Assembly: GCA_030544685.1 (NCBI GenBank)
Contig: CP086683.1
Location: 4,216,001 to 4,280,000, forward strand
Source: Pseudomonas sp. B21_DOA
GTDB taxonomy: Bacteria > Pseudomonadota > Gammaproteobacteria > Pseudomonadales > Pseudomonadaceae
Reading direction: 5' to 3'
Length of the DNA: 64,000 bases
Part shown: positions 1 to 9,130 of the stretch, in pieces
Layout of the letters: each line of letters opens with the position of its first letter
Numbering within the stretch: position 1 is the first letter of the stretch
Made by a program: the position numbers and the translations under genes
The notes under the pieces: model-generated
Databases searched by the model: none
Told to the model about the DNA's origin: nothing
The model's input: the letters and a program-made list of their open reading frames with translations, nothing else

Positions 1-505
1 AGATAAACAAGGCTTCCGGATCATCGGGATGGTTCTTGTAACATCCGATATACCCCCAATCATCCGCATCGGGAAAAGCAACTTTCTTCAAACGTTGCGG
101 CGGCGCAACTATCGCAAAAGTCAGACGTCGTGAAGGCGACGTAGTAGGGTTGATCGCACGTACCGTGTACAAAAGCTCAAACGTAGCCACATCCGGAAGT
201 TTCTCGGGAATCACTGGAATACGAAACTCTGGCGCATCGTCCGCAGCCCCATATTCGGCAAATGCGATGTAATCAGGGTTGCCGACGATGAAAATTTCAA
301 CACGGTCTTTACGCACGCCTGAAACAGGAAAATTCGGCCAGCGGTCAATAATACAAACGATGCCCACCTGTTTTGCGTCCGGCGGCAATGTTCCGGCCGG
401 GTCAAGCGGATCGACGCCTTCGACCCTTGGCAGGTTCAGAAGCACACCGGGATTCGATGAATTGCTTGAGGTAATTGGCGTTTCGATCGGCATGGAATTT
501 CTCAT
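1..505 (-). CDS. Large repeat-type protein of unknown function, N-terminal part (cut by window edge)
   Basis: An open frame runs on the minus strand from an ATG at 505 (second in-frame ATG at 493) off the left edge with no stop, giving about 168 residues. The start MRNSMPIETP is followed by a Ser/Asn-rich linker and beta-strand-like segments (VGIVCIIDRW, VEIFIVGNPDY). There is no signal peptide or membrane segment. I recognise no family. The reason to group it with the two large genes at 59088 and 63238 is its upstream region: a lux-box-like palindrome at 559-578 lies 55 bp before the ATG, as in those two. The protein may therefore be several hundred residues or more. The Shine-Dalgarno is weak for either start. 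Its being a gene is fairly sure; its role is unknown. Confidence 0.7.
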   Translation of the reverse strand, partial: MRNSMPIETPITSSNSSNPGVLLNLPRVEGVDPLDPAGTLPPDAKQVGIVCIIDRWPNFPVSGVRKDRVEIFIVGNPDYIAFAEYGAADDAPEFRIPVIPEKLPDVATFELLYTVRAINPTTSPSRRLTFAIVAPPQRLKKVAFPDADDWGYIGCYKNHPDDPEALFI

Positions 506-558
506 TGGCTGGTCATCTTGGCCTGAAAGAAATTAAGCTCCCGTATCGGAAAGATGCC

Positions 559-578
559 TACTGTCAGATCTGACAGGT
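559..578 (-). promoter_or_regulatory. Lux-box-like palindrome before the minus-strand repeat-protein gene
   Basis: Read on the minus strand the site is ACCTGTCAGATCTGACAGTA, with the 6-base inverted repeat CTGTCA-N4-TGACAG at 561-576. It fits the CT-N12-AG format of LuxR-family binding sites and nearly matches sites at 59013-59032 and 63161-63180. It ends 55 bp before the chosen ATG. The regulator is not in the window. Confidence 0.6.
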
Positions 579-666
579 AAGTCGACCGTCTGTCGGAAAA
601 CCATTTTCCCGTAACTGCTTCAGCTGCATTTGTAAGGTTGACGGCATCAGGTCGGATAGTGTCTGC

Positions 667-680
667 TGAAACCGGTTTCA
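667..680. promoter_or_regulatory. PtxS operator upstream of ptxS
   Basis: The perfect 14-base palindrome TGAAACCGGTTTCA lies 51 bp before the ptxS start. It is the known recognition sequence of PtxS in P. putida and P. aeruginosa. An identical copy lies at 1817-1830 before kguE. PtxS is known to repress its own gene and the kgu operon, with release by 2-ketogluconate. Confidence 0.9.
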
Positions 681-731
681 ACAGCATTGGTGCCGTGAAA
701 ACGCGATATTCCAAAAACAAGGTCTAACCAA

Positions 732-1798
732 TTGAATGATTTTTCCGCCGCCCAACGCAGCCGCGTGACCATGCTCGACGTTGCCGAACACGCTGGCGTG
801 TCCAAGGCCAGCGTCTCGCGTTTCATCGGCGACGACCGCGCTCTGCTCTCCGATGCCATCGCCCTACGCATCGAGCACGCCATCGACGAACTCGGTTATC
901 GCCCCAACCAAATGGCCCGCGGTCTCAAACGCGGGCGAACCCGCCTGATCGGCATGCTCGTTGCCGATATCCGTAACCCTTATTCGATTGCTGTAATGCA
1001 CGGGGTGGAAACCGCCTGCCGTGCGCACGGCTACAGCCTGGTGGTGTGCAACACCGACCGCGATGACGAGCAGGAGCGCCAGCATCTGGCGCTGTTGCGC
1101 TCGTACAACATCGAAGGGCTGATCGTGAATACGCTGGGCCATCACCGGGACGAACTACTCGAGTTGCGACGCGAGATGCCGATGGTGTTGGTGGATCGCA
1201 AGGTTGAGGGGCTCGACAGCGATATGGTCGGGCTGAACAACCCGCAAGCTGTGGAGATGGCGCTGACGCATCTGGAGCAGCGCGGATATCGCGATCTTTT
1301 GCTGGTCACTGAACCGTTTGACGGCACCAGTTCGCGAATCGAGCGGGTCAGCAGTTTTCAGGCACGGATCGCGCAGCGCTCAGGATTGACCGGTGCGGTG
1401 GTTGAGACTGGTGATGATCTGAACGCGCAACTTCAAACCTTTTAAACACACCCGGTAATGGCCCGAAAGCGCTGTTTTGCGCCAATGGCGTTGCAGCGCT
1501 GGCGGCGACTCATGCATTGCGCGCACTGGGTGTGCGTTTGTTTGAAGACGTCGGGCTGATCGCTCTGGATGATCTGGATTGGTATCCGTTGGTGGGCAGC
1601 GGGATTACCGCGCTGGCGCAGCCGACACAAGAGATTGGCGCGCGAGCATTCGAGTGTTTGCTCAAGCGCTTGCGTGGGGATGACGAGGTGGCGCGGGTGG
1701 TGGATTTTGCACCGGTGCTGGTTGAGCGGGGGTCGACCCGAGGGATTGGCGGCGTCTGCTCGCGAAGATGTCCGGAAGGACACCACAGAACCACCTAA
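732..1798 (+). CDS. ptxS: PtxS, LacI-family repressor of 2-ketogluconate genes (one frameshift)
   Basis: LacI/GalR-type regulator with an N-terminal helix-turn-helix at about residues 13-35 (LDVAEHAGVSKASVSRF), the usual YRPNQMAR hinge-helix entry, and a periplasmic-binding-like effector domain. The frame opens with TTG at 732, preceded by AAGG. It breaks at 1438-1441: CTTCAAACC is followed by four T and then AAACAC. A fifth T restores LQTFLNTPGNGPKALFCANGV-type sequence, which continues to the stop at 1798. As written, the product would stop at residue 237 and lose about a third of the sensor domain. Identity rests on the two PtxS operators and on the kguEKTD genes directly downstream. The frameshift is probably a homopolymer error. 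Confidence 0.88.
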
Positions 1799-1816
1799 TA
1801 TTTTTTTGAACAAAAA

Positions 1817-1830
1817 TGAAACCGGTTTCA
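1817..1830. promoter_or_regulatory. PtxS operator upstream of kguE
   Basis: Second exact copy of TGAAACCGGTTTCA, 13 bp before the kguE ATG. A bound repressor would overlap the promoter or ribosome-loading region of the kgu operon. It lies in the 45-bp gap between ptxS and kguE. Confidence 0.9.
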
Positions 1831-1843
1831 GAGGTCAATAACA

Positions 1844-2626
1844 ATGAATAAACCAGCCGTTTCCATCAGTCTGTCCAGCTACGGTGCAGAGCTTGTGCGC
1901 CAGCGAGGCCAGGATTCTTTTATCGAGGTACTCGCGGCAGCCGGCGCCAATCGCATCGAGTGGCGCGAAGAGTTGCTGACCCGCGAAAACCCTGCGCAAC
2001 TGGCTCAAGCGACTCAGGCCCAGGGCCTGCAAAGCATCTATTCGTCGCCCACCGAACTGTGGCTGGCAGGGCAAGCGCAACCCAATCCCGAATTGATTAC
2101 CGCGCTGCAACAGGCGCAGGCATTCGGTTCGAAATGGCTGAAGGTGTCGCTCGGCTATTTCACTGACAACTCTGATTTGCAGGCCCTGGCCGAGCGACTC
2201 AAGCAGAGCCCGGTGCAACTGCTGGTGGAGAACGACCAGACCTTGCACGGCGGGCGAATCGAGCCGTTCCAGCGTTTCTTCGCCGCCGTCGAGCAGCACA
2301 ACTTGCCGATCAAGATGACTTTCGATATTGGCAACTGGCACTGGCAGGACCAGTCCGCTGCCAGCGCCGCCCGCGCGCTTGGTCGTCATGTCGGTTACGT
2401 GCATTGCAAAGCCGTTGCGCGCCGCGCCGACGGCAAACTGGTCGCGGTACCGCCGGCCATCAGCGACCTGCATCTGTGGGAACAACTGCTGCGGCACATG
2501 GACCAAGGCGTTATGCGCGCCGCTGAATACCCGCTGCAAGGCGATGACCTGGTGCAGCTGACCCGCGAACACGTCGCCGCCCTCGCCCGCCTTGGTCAAT
2601 CGCGCCTGGAGCCAGCTCATGTCTGA
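1844..2626 (+). CDS. kguE: KguE, 2-ketogluconate utilisation epimerase-like protein
   Basis: A 260-residue protein of the xylose-isomerase-like TIM-barrel family (AP endonuclease 2 fold). Features typical of the family include [12 protein letters not shown] near residue 32, [10 protein letters not shown] in mid-protein, LLVENDQT (a metal-ligand Glu on a barrel strand), [10 protein letters not shown] and [10 protein letters not shown]. In Pseudomonas this gene opens the ketogluconate operon; its exact reaction is not firmly established and the name epimerase is historical. It starts 13 bp after the second PtxS operator and overlaps kguK by 8 bases, so the two are translationally coupled. Confidence 0.85.
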   Translation: MNKPAVSISLSSYGAELVRQRGQDSFIEVLAAAGANRIEWREELLTRENPAQLAQATQAQGLQSIYSSPTELWLAGQAQPNPELITALQQAQAFGSKWLKVSLGYFTDNSDLQALAERLKQSPVQLLVENDQTLHGGRIEPFQRFFAAVEQHNLPIKMTFDIGNWHWQDQSAASAARALGRHVGYVHCKAVARRADGKLVAVPPAISDLHLWEQLLRHMDQGVMRAAEYPLQGDDLVQLTREHVAALARLGQSRLEPAHV

Positions 2627-3638
2627 GATCGATATTCTTTCTTTCGGTGAAACCATGGCAATGCTGGTCGCTGAGCAGACTGGCGATCTGGCCAAGGTCG
2701 AGCGGTTTCACAAACGTATTGCCGGGGCCGACAGCAACGTCGCGATCGGCTTGTCGCGCTTGGGGTTCAACGTCGCGTGGCTGAGCCGGGTCGGTAACGA
2801 TTCGCTCGGGCGCTTTGTGGTTGAGACGCTGATCAAGGAAGGCCTGGATTGCAGCCACGTCGAAGTCGACGAACAGCACCCGACCGGCTTCCAGTTCAAA
2901 TCACGCAACGACGACGGCAGCGACCCGCAGGTCGAATATTTCCGCCGTGGCTCGGCGGCCAGTCATCTGTCGCCGCATTCCATCAGCGACAACCTGCTGA
3001 GCGCCCGCCATCTCCACGCCACTGGTATTCCGCCGGCGCTGTCAGCTTCCACTCGGGAAATGTCCTTCGAACTGATGACCCGGATGCGCGCTGCCGGGCG
3101 CAGCGTGTCATTCGACCCGAATCTGCGCCCAAGCCTGTGGGCCAGCGAAAGCGAGATGATCCGCGAGATCAACCGCCTCGCCGCCCTCGCCCATTGGGTG
3201 TTGCCGGGGTTAAGCGAGGGCCGCTTGCTCACCGGCTTCGATGACCCGGCTGACATCGCTGCGTTTTACCTGAATCAGGGCGCCGAAGCGGTGGCGATCA
3301 AGCTCGGGCCAGAAGGCGCTTATTACCGCACGCAGCTGGATCAGGGTTTTGTCGCTGGCGTGCCGGTGACCAACGTGGTCGATACCGTGGGCGCGGGCGA
3401 TGGCTTCGCGGTGGGGATGATCAGTGCCCTGCTCGAGCACCAGAGTTTTGCCGAGGCAGTGCAGCGGGCGAACTGGATTGGCAGTCGTGCGGTGCAGAGT
3501 CGTGGGGATATGGAGGGCCTCCCAACCCGCCAGGAATTATCGGTTGAATTTGAATCCGCCTTCGCGAGCAGGCTCGCTCCCACATTTGGCATGCAATCGC
3601 CTGTGGGAGCGAGCCTGCTCGCGAAGAGGCCCGCCTGA
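2619..3638 (+). CDS. kguK: KguK, 2-ketogluconate kinase (PfkB family) with REP-encoded C-terminal tail
   Basis: Ribokinase/PfkB-type sugar kinase that phosphorylates 2-ketogluconate to 2-keto-6-phosphogluconate in the cytoplasm. The N-terminal signature ([16 protein letters not shown]-like [15 protein letters not shown]) and the C-terminal [12 protein letters not shown] motif (residues 255-266, catalytic Asp 261) are intact. The ATG at 2619 overlaps the kguE stop; an upstream TTG at 2592 is less likely. The conserved part ends near [10 protein letters not shown]. The last 25 or so residues ([12 protein letters not shown] onward) are read from a REP element at 3561-3626. The tail is therefore probably a recent, non-functional extension, and 339 residues is slightly long for the family. 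Confidence 0.87.
   Translation: MSEIDILSFGETMAMLVAEQTGDLAKVERFHKRIAGADSNVAIGLSRLGFNVAWLSRVGNDSLGRFVVETLIKEGLDCSHVEVDEQHPTGFQFKSRNDDGSDPQVEYFRRGSAASHLSPHSISDNLLSARHLHATGIPPALSASTREMSFELMTRMRAAGRSVSFDPNLRPSLWASESEMIREINRLAALAHWVLPGLSEGRLLTGFDDPADIAAFYLNQGAEAVAIKLGPEGAYYRTQLDQGFVAGVPVTNVVDTVGAGDGFAVGMISALLEHQSFAEAVQRANWIGSRAVQSRGDMEGLPTRQELSVEFESAFASRLAPTFGMQSPVGASLLAKRPA
3561..3626. repeat. REP inverted pair overlapping the end of kguK
   Basis: Two inverted copies of the REP core (TTCGCGAGCAGGCTCGCTCC and its complement) are separated by about 23 bases. The element lies inside the annotated 3' end of kguK and supplies its stop region. The same core recurs at 10397, 16695, 21825 and 47021 and, in altered form, in the array at 41496. 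Confidence 0.9.
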
Positions 3639-3695
3639 TCACCGCAAATCAATAAACCTGCTGCGACAAAAACAACAAGCTCAGGAGTCACACCG

Positions 3696-4994
3696 ATGAA
3701 AACTGCAACCCTCGCCGCCCGCCGCTGGTGGTACATCATGCCGATTGTGTTCATCACTTACAGCCTGGCCTATCTTGACCGCGCCAACTACGGTTTCGCT
3801 GCCGCATCGGGGATGGCTGAAGACCTGATGATCACGCCGGGCCTGTCATCGCTGCTCGGTGCGCTGTTCTTTCTTGGTTACTTTTTCTTCCAGGTACCCG
3901 GCGCGATCTACGCGCAAAAGCACAGCGTGAAAAAGCTGATTTTCGTCAGCCTGATCCTCTGGGGCGGCTTGGCGACGCTGACTGGCGTGGTATCCAACGC
4001 CTATTGGCTGATCGTCATTCGCTTCATGCTCGGCGTGGTCGAAGCGGCGGTGATGCCCGCAATGCTGGTCTATCTCTGCCACTGGTTCACCCGCGCCGAA
4101 CGCTCGCGGGCCAACACGTTTCTGATCCTCGGCAACCCGGTGACGATGTTGTGGATGTCGGTGGTGTCGGGCTATCTGGTGCAGCATTTCAGCTGGCGCT
4201 GGATGTTCATCATCGAAGGTCTGCCGGCGGTGTTGTGGGCGTTTATCTGGTGGCGTCTGGCCGATGATCGTCCGGCCCAGGCCAAGTGGCTGAATGAGCA
4301 GGAAAAACACGATCTGGAAAGCGCCCTCGCCGCTGAACAGGTCGGGATCAAGGCTGTGAAGAACTACGCCGAGGCGTTCCGGTCGCCAAAGGTGATCATT
4401 CTCGCGCTGCAGTTTTTCTGCTGGAGCATCGGCGTCTACGGTTTCGTGTTGTGGCTGCCGTCGATCCTCAAGGCCGGCGCGCAAATGGACATGATCGAGG
4501 CCGGCTGGCTCTCGGCACTGCCGTATCTGGCGGCGGTCATCGGCATGCTTGCGGTGTCGTGGGGTTCGGACAAATTGCAGAAGCGCAAACGCTTCGTCTG
4601 GCCGCCGCTGCTGATCGCTTCGATTGCGTTTTATGGCTCGTATGCCTTGGGCGCCGAACATTTCTGGTGGTCGTACACGCTGCTGGTGATTGCCGGCGCC
4701 TGCATGTACGCGCCGTATGGGCCGTTCTTCGCCATCGTTCCGGAAATTCTGCCGGCCAACGTCGCCGGTGGCGCCATGGCGCTGATCAACAGCATGGGCG
4801 CGCTCGGCTCGTTTGGCGGCTCGTATCTGGTCGGCTATCTGAACAGCTCCACCGGTTCGCCCGGTGCCTCGTACCTGTTGATGAGCGGCGCGCTGCTGCT
4901 GTCGGTGGTGTTGACCATTTTCCTCAAGCCCGGCGCCAGTGATCGCGTCGTCGCCAAAGCCGCCGCCACACCGCGTGTGCCGGCGCATTCCTGA
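3696..4994 (+). CDS. kguT: KguT, 2-ketogluconate transporter (MFS)
   Basis: A 432-residue major facilitator protein of the anion:cation symporter (ACS) type with about 12 membrane segments. The first loop carries the family mark SLAYLDRANYGFA near residue 30, and the loop between segments 2 and 3 has QKHSVKKLIF. It is the inner-membrane importer for 2-ketogluconate. It follows kguK by 57 bp and precedes kguD by 13 bp, so it belongs to the same PtxS-controlled operon. AGGAGT at about 3681 is the ribosome site. Confidence 0.88.
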   Translation: MKTATLAARRWWYIMPIVFITYSLAYLDRANYGFAAASGMAEDLMITPGLSSLLGALFFLGYFFFQVPGAIYAQKHSVKKLIFVSLILWGGLATLTGVVSNAYWLIVIRFMLGVVEAAVMPAMLVYLCHWFTRAERSRANTFLILGNPVTMLWMSVVSGYLVQHFSWRWMFIIEGLPAVLWAFIWWRLADDRPAQAKWLNEQEKHDLESALAAEQVGIKAVKNYAEAFRSPKVIILALQFFCWSIGVYGFVLWLPSILKAGAQMDMIEAGWLSALPYLAAVIGMLAVSWGSDKLQKRKRFVWPPLLIASIAFYGSYALGAEHFWWSYTLLVIAGACMYAPYGPFFAIVPEILPANVAGGAMALINSMGALGSFGGSYLVGYLNSSTGSPGASYLLMSGALLLSVVLTIFLKPGASDRVVAKAAATPRVPAHS

Positions 4995-5007
4995 AAGGAC
5001 TTTTGCC

Positions 5008-5976
5008 ATGAAAAAACAGGTCGTGCTGTACAAGAAACTTTCGCCCGCGCTAATGGCGCGCCTGCAAGAGCAGTTTGACGTAACGCTGATCGAAAGCCTC
5101 GACGCCGATGGCGTCATGCAATTGCGCGATGCCCTGCCCCGAGCCCACGGTTTACTCGGCGCCAGCCTGAAACTGGATGCGGCGTTGCTGGATCTGGCGC
5201 CGCAACTGGAGGCGATTGCCAGCGTCTCGGTGGGTGTCGACAACTACGACATCGAGTATCTGAATCGGCGCAAGATTCTGCTGACCAACACCCCCGACGT
5301 GCTCACCGAAACCACCGCCGACACCGGTTTCGCCCTGATCCTCGCCGCTGCCCGTCGGGTGGTCGAACTGGCGAACATGGTCCGTGGCGGGCAGTGGAGC
5401 CGCAATATCGGCCCGGCGCATTTCGGCACCGATGTGCATGGCAAGACGCTGGGCATCATCGGCATGGGCCGCATCGGCGAGGCCCTGGCCCAGCGCGGGC
5501 ATTTCGGTTTCGGCATGCCGGTGATCTACCAGAGTCAGTCGCGCAAGCCGGCGGTCGAGGAGCGGTTCGCTGCGCAATATCGCAGCCTCGAAGAGTTGCT
5601 CCAGCAGGCCGATTTCATTTGCCTGACTTTGCCTCTGACGGCGCAGACCGAACGTTTGATCGGCGCGGAACAATTTGCGCTGATGCGGCCGGAAAGCATT
5701 TTCATCAATATCTCGCGGGGCAAAGTGGTCGATGAGGTGGCGATGATCGAGGCGTTGCGCAGCAAGCGCATTCGCGCGGCGGGGCTGGATGTGTTCGAGC
5801 GCGAGCCGTTGAATCATGATTCGCCATTGTTGCAGTTGAGCAATGTTGTGGCCACGCCGCACATGGGCTCGGCGACCCATGAGACGCGTGAAGCGATGGC
5901 GCGGTGTGCGGTGGAGAATCTGTTGGCGGCGTTGAATGGACAGCGGCCGGCGAATCTGGTGAATCCTCTAAACTGA
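5008..5976 (+). CDS. kguD: KguD, 2-keto-6-phosphogluconate reductase
   Basis: A 322-residue D-isomer-specific 2-hydroxyacid dehydrogenase. The nucleotide-binding motif GIIGMGRIGEAL lies near residues 150-160; catalytic Arg237 (ISRGKVVDE) and His285 (TPHMGSAT) are present. In the pathway it reduces 2-keto-6-phosphogluconate to 6-phosphogluconate, which enters the Entner-Doudoroff route. ATG 5008 follows GAAAGGAC with good spacing; the longer in-frame reading from 4939 overlaps kguT and is rejected. It is the last gene of the operon, and its TGA touches the inverted repeat at 5975. Confidence 0.87.
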   Translation: MKKQVVLYKKLSPALMARLQEQFDVTLIESLDADGVMQLRDALPRAHGLLGASLKLDAALLDLAPQLEAIASVSVGVDNYDIEYLNRRKILLTNTPDVLTETTADTGFALILAAARRVVELANMVRGGQWSRNIGPAHFGTDVHGKTLGIIGMGRIGEALAQRGHFGFGMPVIYQSQSRKPAVEERFAAQYRSLEELLQQADFICLTLPLTAQTERLIGAEQFALMRPESIFINISRGKVVDEVAMIEALRSKRIRAAGLDVFEREPLNHDSPLLQLSNVVATPHMGSATHETREAMARCAVENLLAALNGQRPANLVNPLN

Positions 5977-6086
5977 TCGTTCCCACGCTCAGCGTGGGAA
6001 TGCAGCCCGGACGCTCCGCGTCCCTTCCGAAAGCTGGAACGCGGAGCGTCCCTAGAGGCATTCCCACGCGGAGCGTGGGAACGATC
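5975..6086. repeat. 112-bp nested inverted repeat between kguD and aruH (probable two-way terminator)
   Basis: The outer arms GATCGTTCCCACGCT and AGCGTGGGAACGATC are perfect complements. Inside them are GGGAATGC/GCATTCCC-type arms and GGACGCTCCGCGT/ACGCGGAGCGTCC. The element sits between convergent kguD and aruH and starts at the second base of the kguD stop codon. It belongs to a different family from the REP elements elsewhere in the window. It can fold into one long hairpin in either direction. Confidence 0.85.
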
Positions 6087-6118
6087 AGCAAGGCGCCGGT
6101 TCAGGCAACACAAATCCA

Positions 6119-7306
6119 TCAGGCACTGCGCGCCTGCAACAGCTGCACCGCACACAACGCAATCCGCGCGCAGGCATCCGCCAGTTTGACCCGATCCACC
6201 ACCAGACCGATGCGAATATGCCCCGCCGCGCTCGGCCCGAACGCTTCGCCGGCCAGCACAGAGACGCCATAACGTTCCAGCAAGCGCTCGGCAAACGCCT
6301 GAGCGCCAAGGCCAGTCTGGCGCACATCGACCATCACGAACATGCCGCCATCCGGGCAAATCGGCTGCAACCCAGGGCAACCGTACAAACGTTCGCAGAC
6401 CAGATCGCGGCGCAAGCGATACTCCTCGCGCATCTGCGTGACTTCCGGCAGATCGCTTTGCAGCGCCACTTGTGCGGCCTTCTGTACGAAATCCGGCAGA
6501 CCGAAGAGCATGCTCAGAGACAGATTCACCAGATGCTCGGCCAAGGGTTTCGGGCCGATCATCCAGCCGATGCGCCAACCGGTCATCGCATGGGATTTCG
6601 ACAGACTGTTGATCGTCGCGGTGCGCTCGGCCATGCCCGGCAGGCTCGCCGGGCTGATGTGCTCGCCTTCGTATAAAAGCTCGCTGTACACCTCATCGCT
6701 GATCAGCCACAGGTCATGGCGAATGCACAGCGCTGCCAGTTCCTGCCAGATCAGCAGCGACAAACTGGCGCCGCTGGGATTGTTCGGGCTGTTGAGCAGC
6801 ATCGCGCGAGTTCGCGGGGTAATGCGCGAGGCGACATCGGCGGGGTCAACACGAAAACCGTTCTCCGGGCGCACCGGCACGGCAATTACCTTGGCACCGC
6901 AAGCGCCAAACACTCCTTCGTAGGTAACGTACATCGGCTCGGCGACGATCACTTCATCGCCCGGATCGAGCAGACACTGCGCCACCGAATACACCGCGCA
7001 TTGCGCGCCGGGCAGGACAATCACCTGATCAGGATCAACCCGTTGACCACTGCGCTGGCGATGACGCTCGGCAATCAGACTGCGCAGCTCGAACCGCCCA
7101 CGCACATCGGCGTAATGGGTGTCGCCGGCCAACAGGCTATCGATCGCGCCGTGGACGATCGGCAACGGCGTATCGAAATCCGGATCGCCGACGCTCAACA
7201 ACAAAACATCGACGCCTTCGGCGCGCAGTTCCAGCGCTCGGTCGTGAATCTGCCAGGCAGCGGCACCCTCCCCGGCGATTCGTTGGGTCAAGGCTGAATA
7301 GCGCAT
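6119..7306 (-). CDS. aruH: AruH-like arginine:pyruvate transaminase (class I/II PLP aminotransferase)
   Basis: A 395-residue fold-type I aminotransferase. It has the cofactor lysine in SLSKSHAMTGWRIG (Lys237), LNSPNNPSG in the middle, SDEVYSELLY and a C-terminal GHIRIGLV Arg site. Start and overall sequence (MRYSALTQRIAGEGAAAW, THYADVRG, AEPMYVTYE) closely resemble AruH of P. aeruginosa as I recall it; that enzyme converts L-arginine and pyruvate to 2-ketoarginine and alanine. The partner decarboxylase aruI is not adjacent, so the substrate is inferred from resemblance only. It lies 41 bp downstream of the chemoreceptor gene on the same strand and may be cotranscribed with it. Confidence 0.75.
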   Translation of the reverse strand: MRYSALTQRIAGEGAAAWQIHDRALELRAEGVDVLLLSVGDPDFDTPLPIVHGAIDSLLAGDTHYADVRGRFELRSLIAERHRQRSGQRVDPDQVIVLPGAQCAVYSVAQCLLDPGDEVIVAEPMYVTYEGVFGACGAKVIAVPVRPENGFRVDPADVASRITPRTRAMLLNSPNNPSGASLSLLIWQELAALCIRHDLWLISDEVYSELLYEGEHISPASLPGMAERTATINSLSKSHAMTGWRIGWMIGPKPLAEHLVNLSLSMLFGLPDFVQKAAQVALQSDLPEVTQMREEYRLRRDLVCERLYGCPGLQPICPDGGMFVMVDVRQTGLGAQAFAERLLERYGVSVLAGEAFGPSAAGHIRIGLVVDRVKLADACARIALCAVQLLQARSA

Positions 7307-7347
7307 GTACGTCTCCTGTTAGCGCGGTTTCCAGCCTTCACCGTATC

Positions 7348-8972
7348 TCAAATCACGAAACGCGCCACCATGGCGTTCAAATCCACTGCCAGTCGCGACA
7401 GTTCGTGGGTCGCGGCGCTGGTCTGGTTGGCGCCGGCGGCCGATTGCGTGGCGAGGTCGCGAATGTTGACCAGGTTGCGATCGACTTCGCGGGAGACTTG
7501 CGCCTGCTCTTCCGAAGCGCTGGCGATAACCAGGTTGCGCTCGTTGATCTGGTGAATCGATTGCGTGATCTGCTCCAGCGCCACGCCGGCCGCGCGGGCC
7601 ATTTCCAATGTGGACTGGGTGCGCTGATTGCTTTGCTGCATCGACGAAACCGCTTCTCCGGTACCGTTCTGGATGCCGGCGACCATTTTTCGATTTCCTG
7701 AGTCGACTGCGCGGTGCGATGGGCCAAGGCGCGCACTTCGTCAGCCACCACGGCAAAACCACGGCCAGCCTCGCCGGCACGCGCCGCTTCAATTGCAGCG
7801 TTGAGCGCCAAGAGGTTGGTCTGTTCGGCGATGGCCCGAATCACGTCCAGCACCTTGCCAATGTCACGACCTTGCGCGGCGAGGCCTTCAATCATCTGCG
7901 CGGTGTTCTGCACGTCGTGAGTCATGGTCTGGATCGCGTCGACGGTTTTCACCACCTGATCGCGACCTTCGCGGGCGGCGTGGGTCGACTGGTTTGACGC
8001 TTCGGAAGTCGACACGGCGTTGCGCGCCACCTCTTCCACCGCAGCGGTCATCTCGTTGACGGCGGTGGCGGCCTGTTCGATTTCGTTGTTCTGCTGCTGC
8101 AGGCCGCGCGACGCTTCTTCGGTGACGGCGCTGAGTTCTTCGGCAGCGGCGCCCAGTTGCGTGGCGGAACCGGCGATCTGCTCGATGGTTTTGCGCAGGT
8201 TGGTCTGCATCGCGGCCAAGGCTTCGAGCAGGCGCGCCGGTTCATCCTTGCCGTCAACTTCGATGGCTTTGCTGAGGTCACCGTCGGCAATGGTTTGCGC
8301 AGCGAGCACGGCGCGGTTGAGCGGCGTGACGATGCTGCGGGTCAGCAACCAGGCGAGCAACACGGTGGCCAGTGCCGCAATCACGGCGACGATGATGATC
8401 CCGGTGATCGCGCTGTCATAGTTTTCACCGGCCTTGGTGGCCGCCGCTCTGGCCCCGGCCGTATTCATGCCGATCAGCTTGTTGAGCTGCTCGCCCATCT
8501 GATCGGTGCCTTCCTTGATGCGCGTGTTGATCAACGCGCGCATCGCTTCCAGATCGCCCTTGCGCGATAGCTCAATCATCTGATTCTGCGCTTGCAGGTA
8601 ATTATCGAGCGTCGTCGAAAACGTCTGGAAGACCGCGCGCTCTTCAGGGCCTGCCGGCAACGCAGCGTAGCTGGCCTGCGCTTTGCGCACCTTGTCGACC
8701 AGCACCGCGATGCGGGTTTCTGCCTCTTGCAGGCTGGCCGGTTCGCGATTGACCAGCACACGGAACGAGAGGATGCGCATGCGCAGGACGTTTTCCGTGA
8801 CCACACTGAGGTGGGTCACGCTTGGCAATTGGTTGGTGTCCATGTCGATCGACGCCTGACGAATGACCGTCATGCGGCTGACGGCGAACACGCCGAGGAC
8901 AATCACCAGTAAGGCGATAAAGGCAAAACCGAGGAAAGCACGTGGCGCGATATTCAGGTTACGCAGGGACAT
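7348..8972 (-). CDS. Methyl-accepting chemotaxis protein (one frameshift)
   Basis: Inner-membrane chemoreceptor of about 540 residues: membrane segment 1 near 13-34, a four-helix-bundle type periplasmic sensor, membrane segment 2 near 190-212, HAMP ([19 protein letters not shown]), then a long signalling coiled coil. The conserved hairpin tip reads [23 protein letters not shown]. The frame breaks at 7686-7690, where five A (minus strand) follow GAAATCG; six A restore [14 protein letters not shown] and the rest of the signalling domain to the stop at 7348. As written the protein ends in about 100 non-conserved residues. The ligand is unknown. Position upstream of the AruH-like gene hints at amino-acid sensing, which is only a guess. 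Confidence 0.85.
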
Positions 8973-9130
8973 GGTCGGACTCTCGAAAGAAAGAAACTAC
9001 GAGCGTCCATGCCGTGAGCACTGGCCCATAGCGGGCGACAGTCCGGCGGCACTGAATTTTGGTTTTGTGTGCGCCTGACCGTTGTATCGGCCAGGCTTGA
9101 GGAAGGTTTCGGGTCGGCGGTAAATATTTT

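Noticed and set aside
3846..5243. 465-residue minus-strand frame antisense to kguT/kguD
   Set aside because: It crosses two real plus-strand genes and has an Arg/His/Gln-rich composition typical of antisense frames in Pseudomonas.
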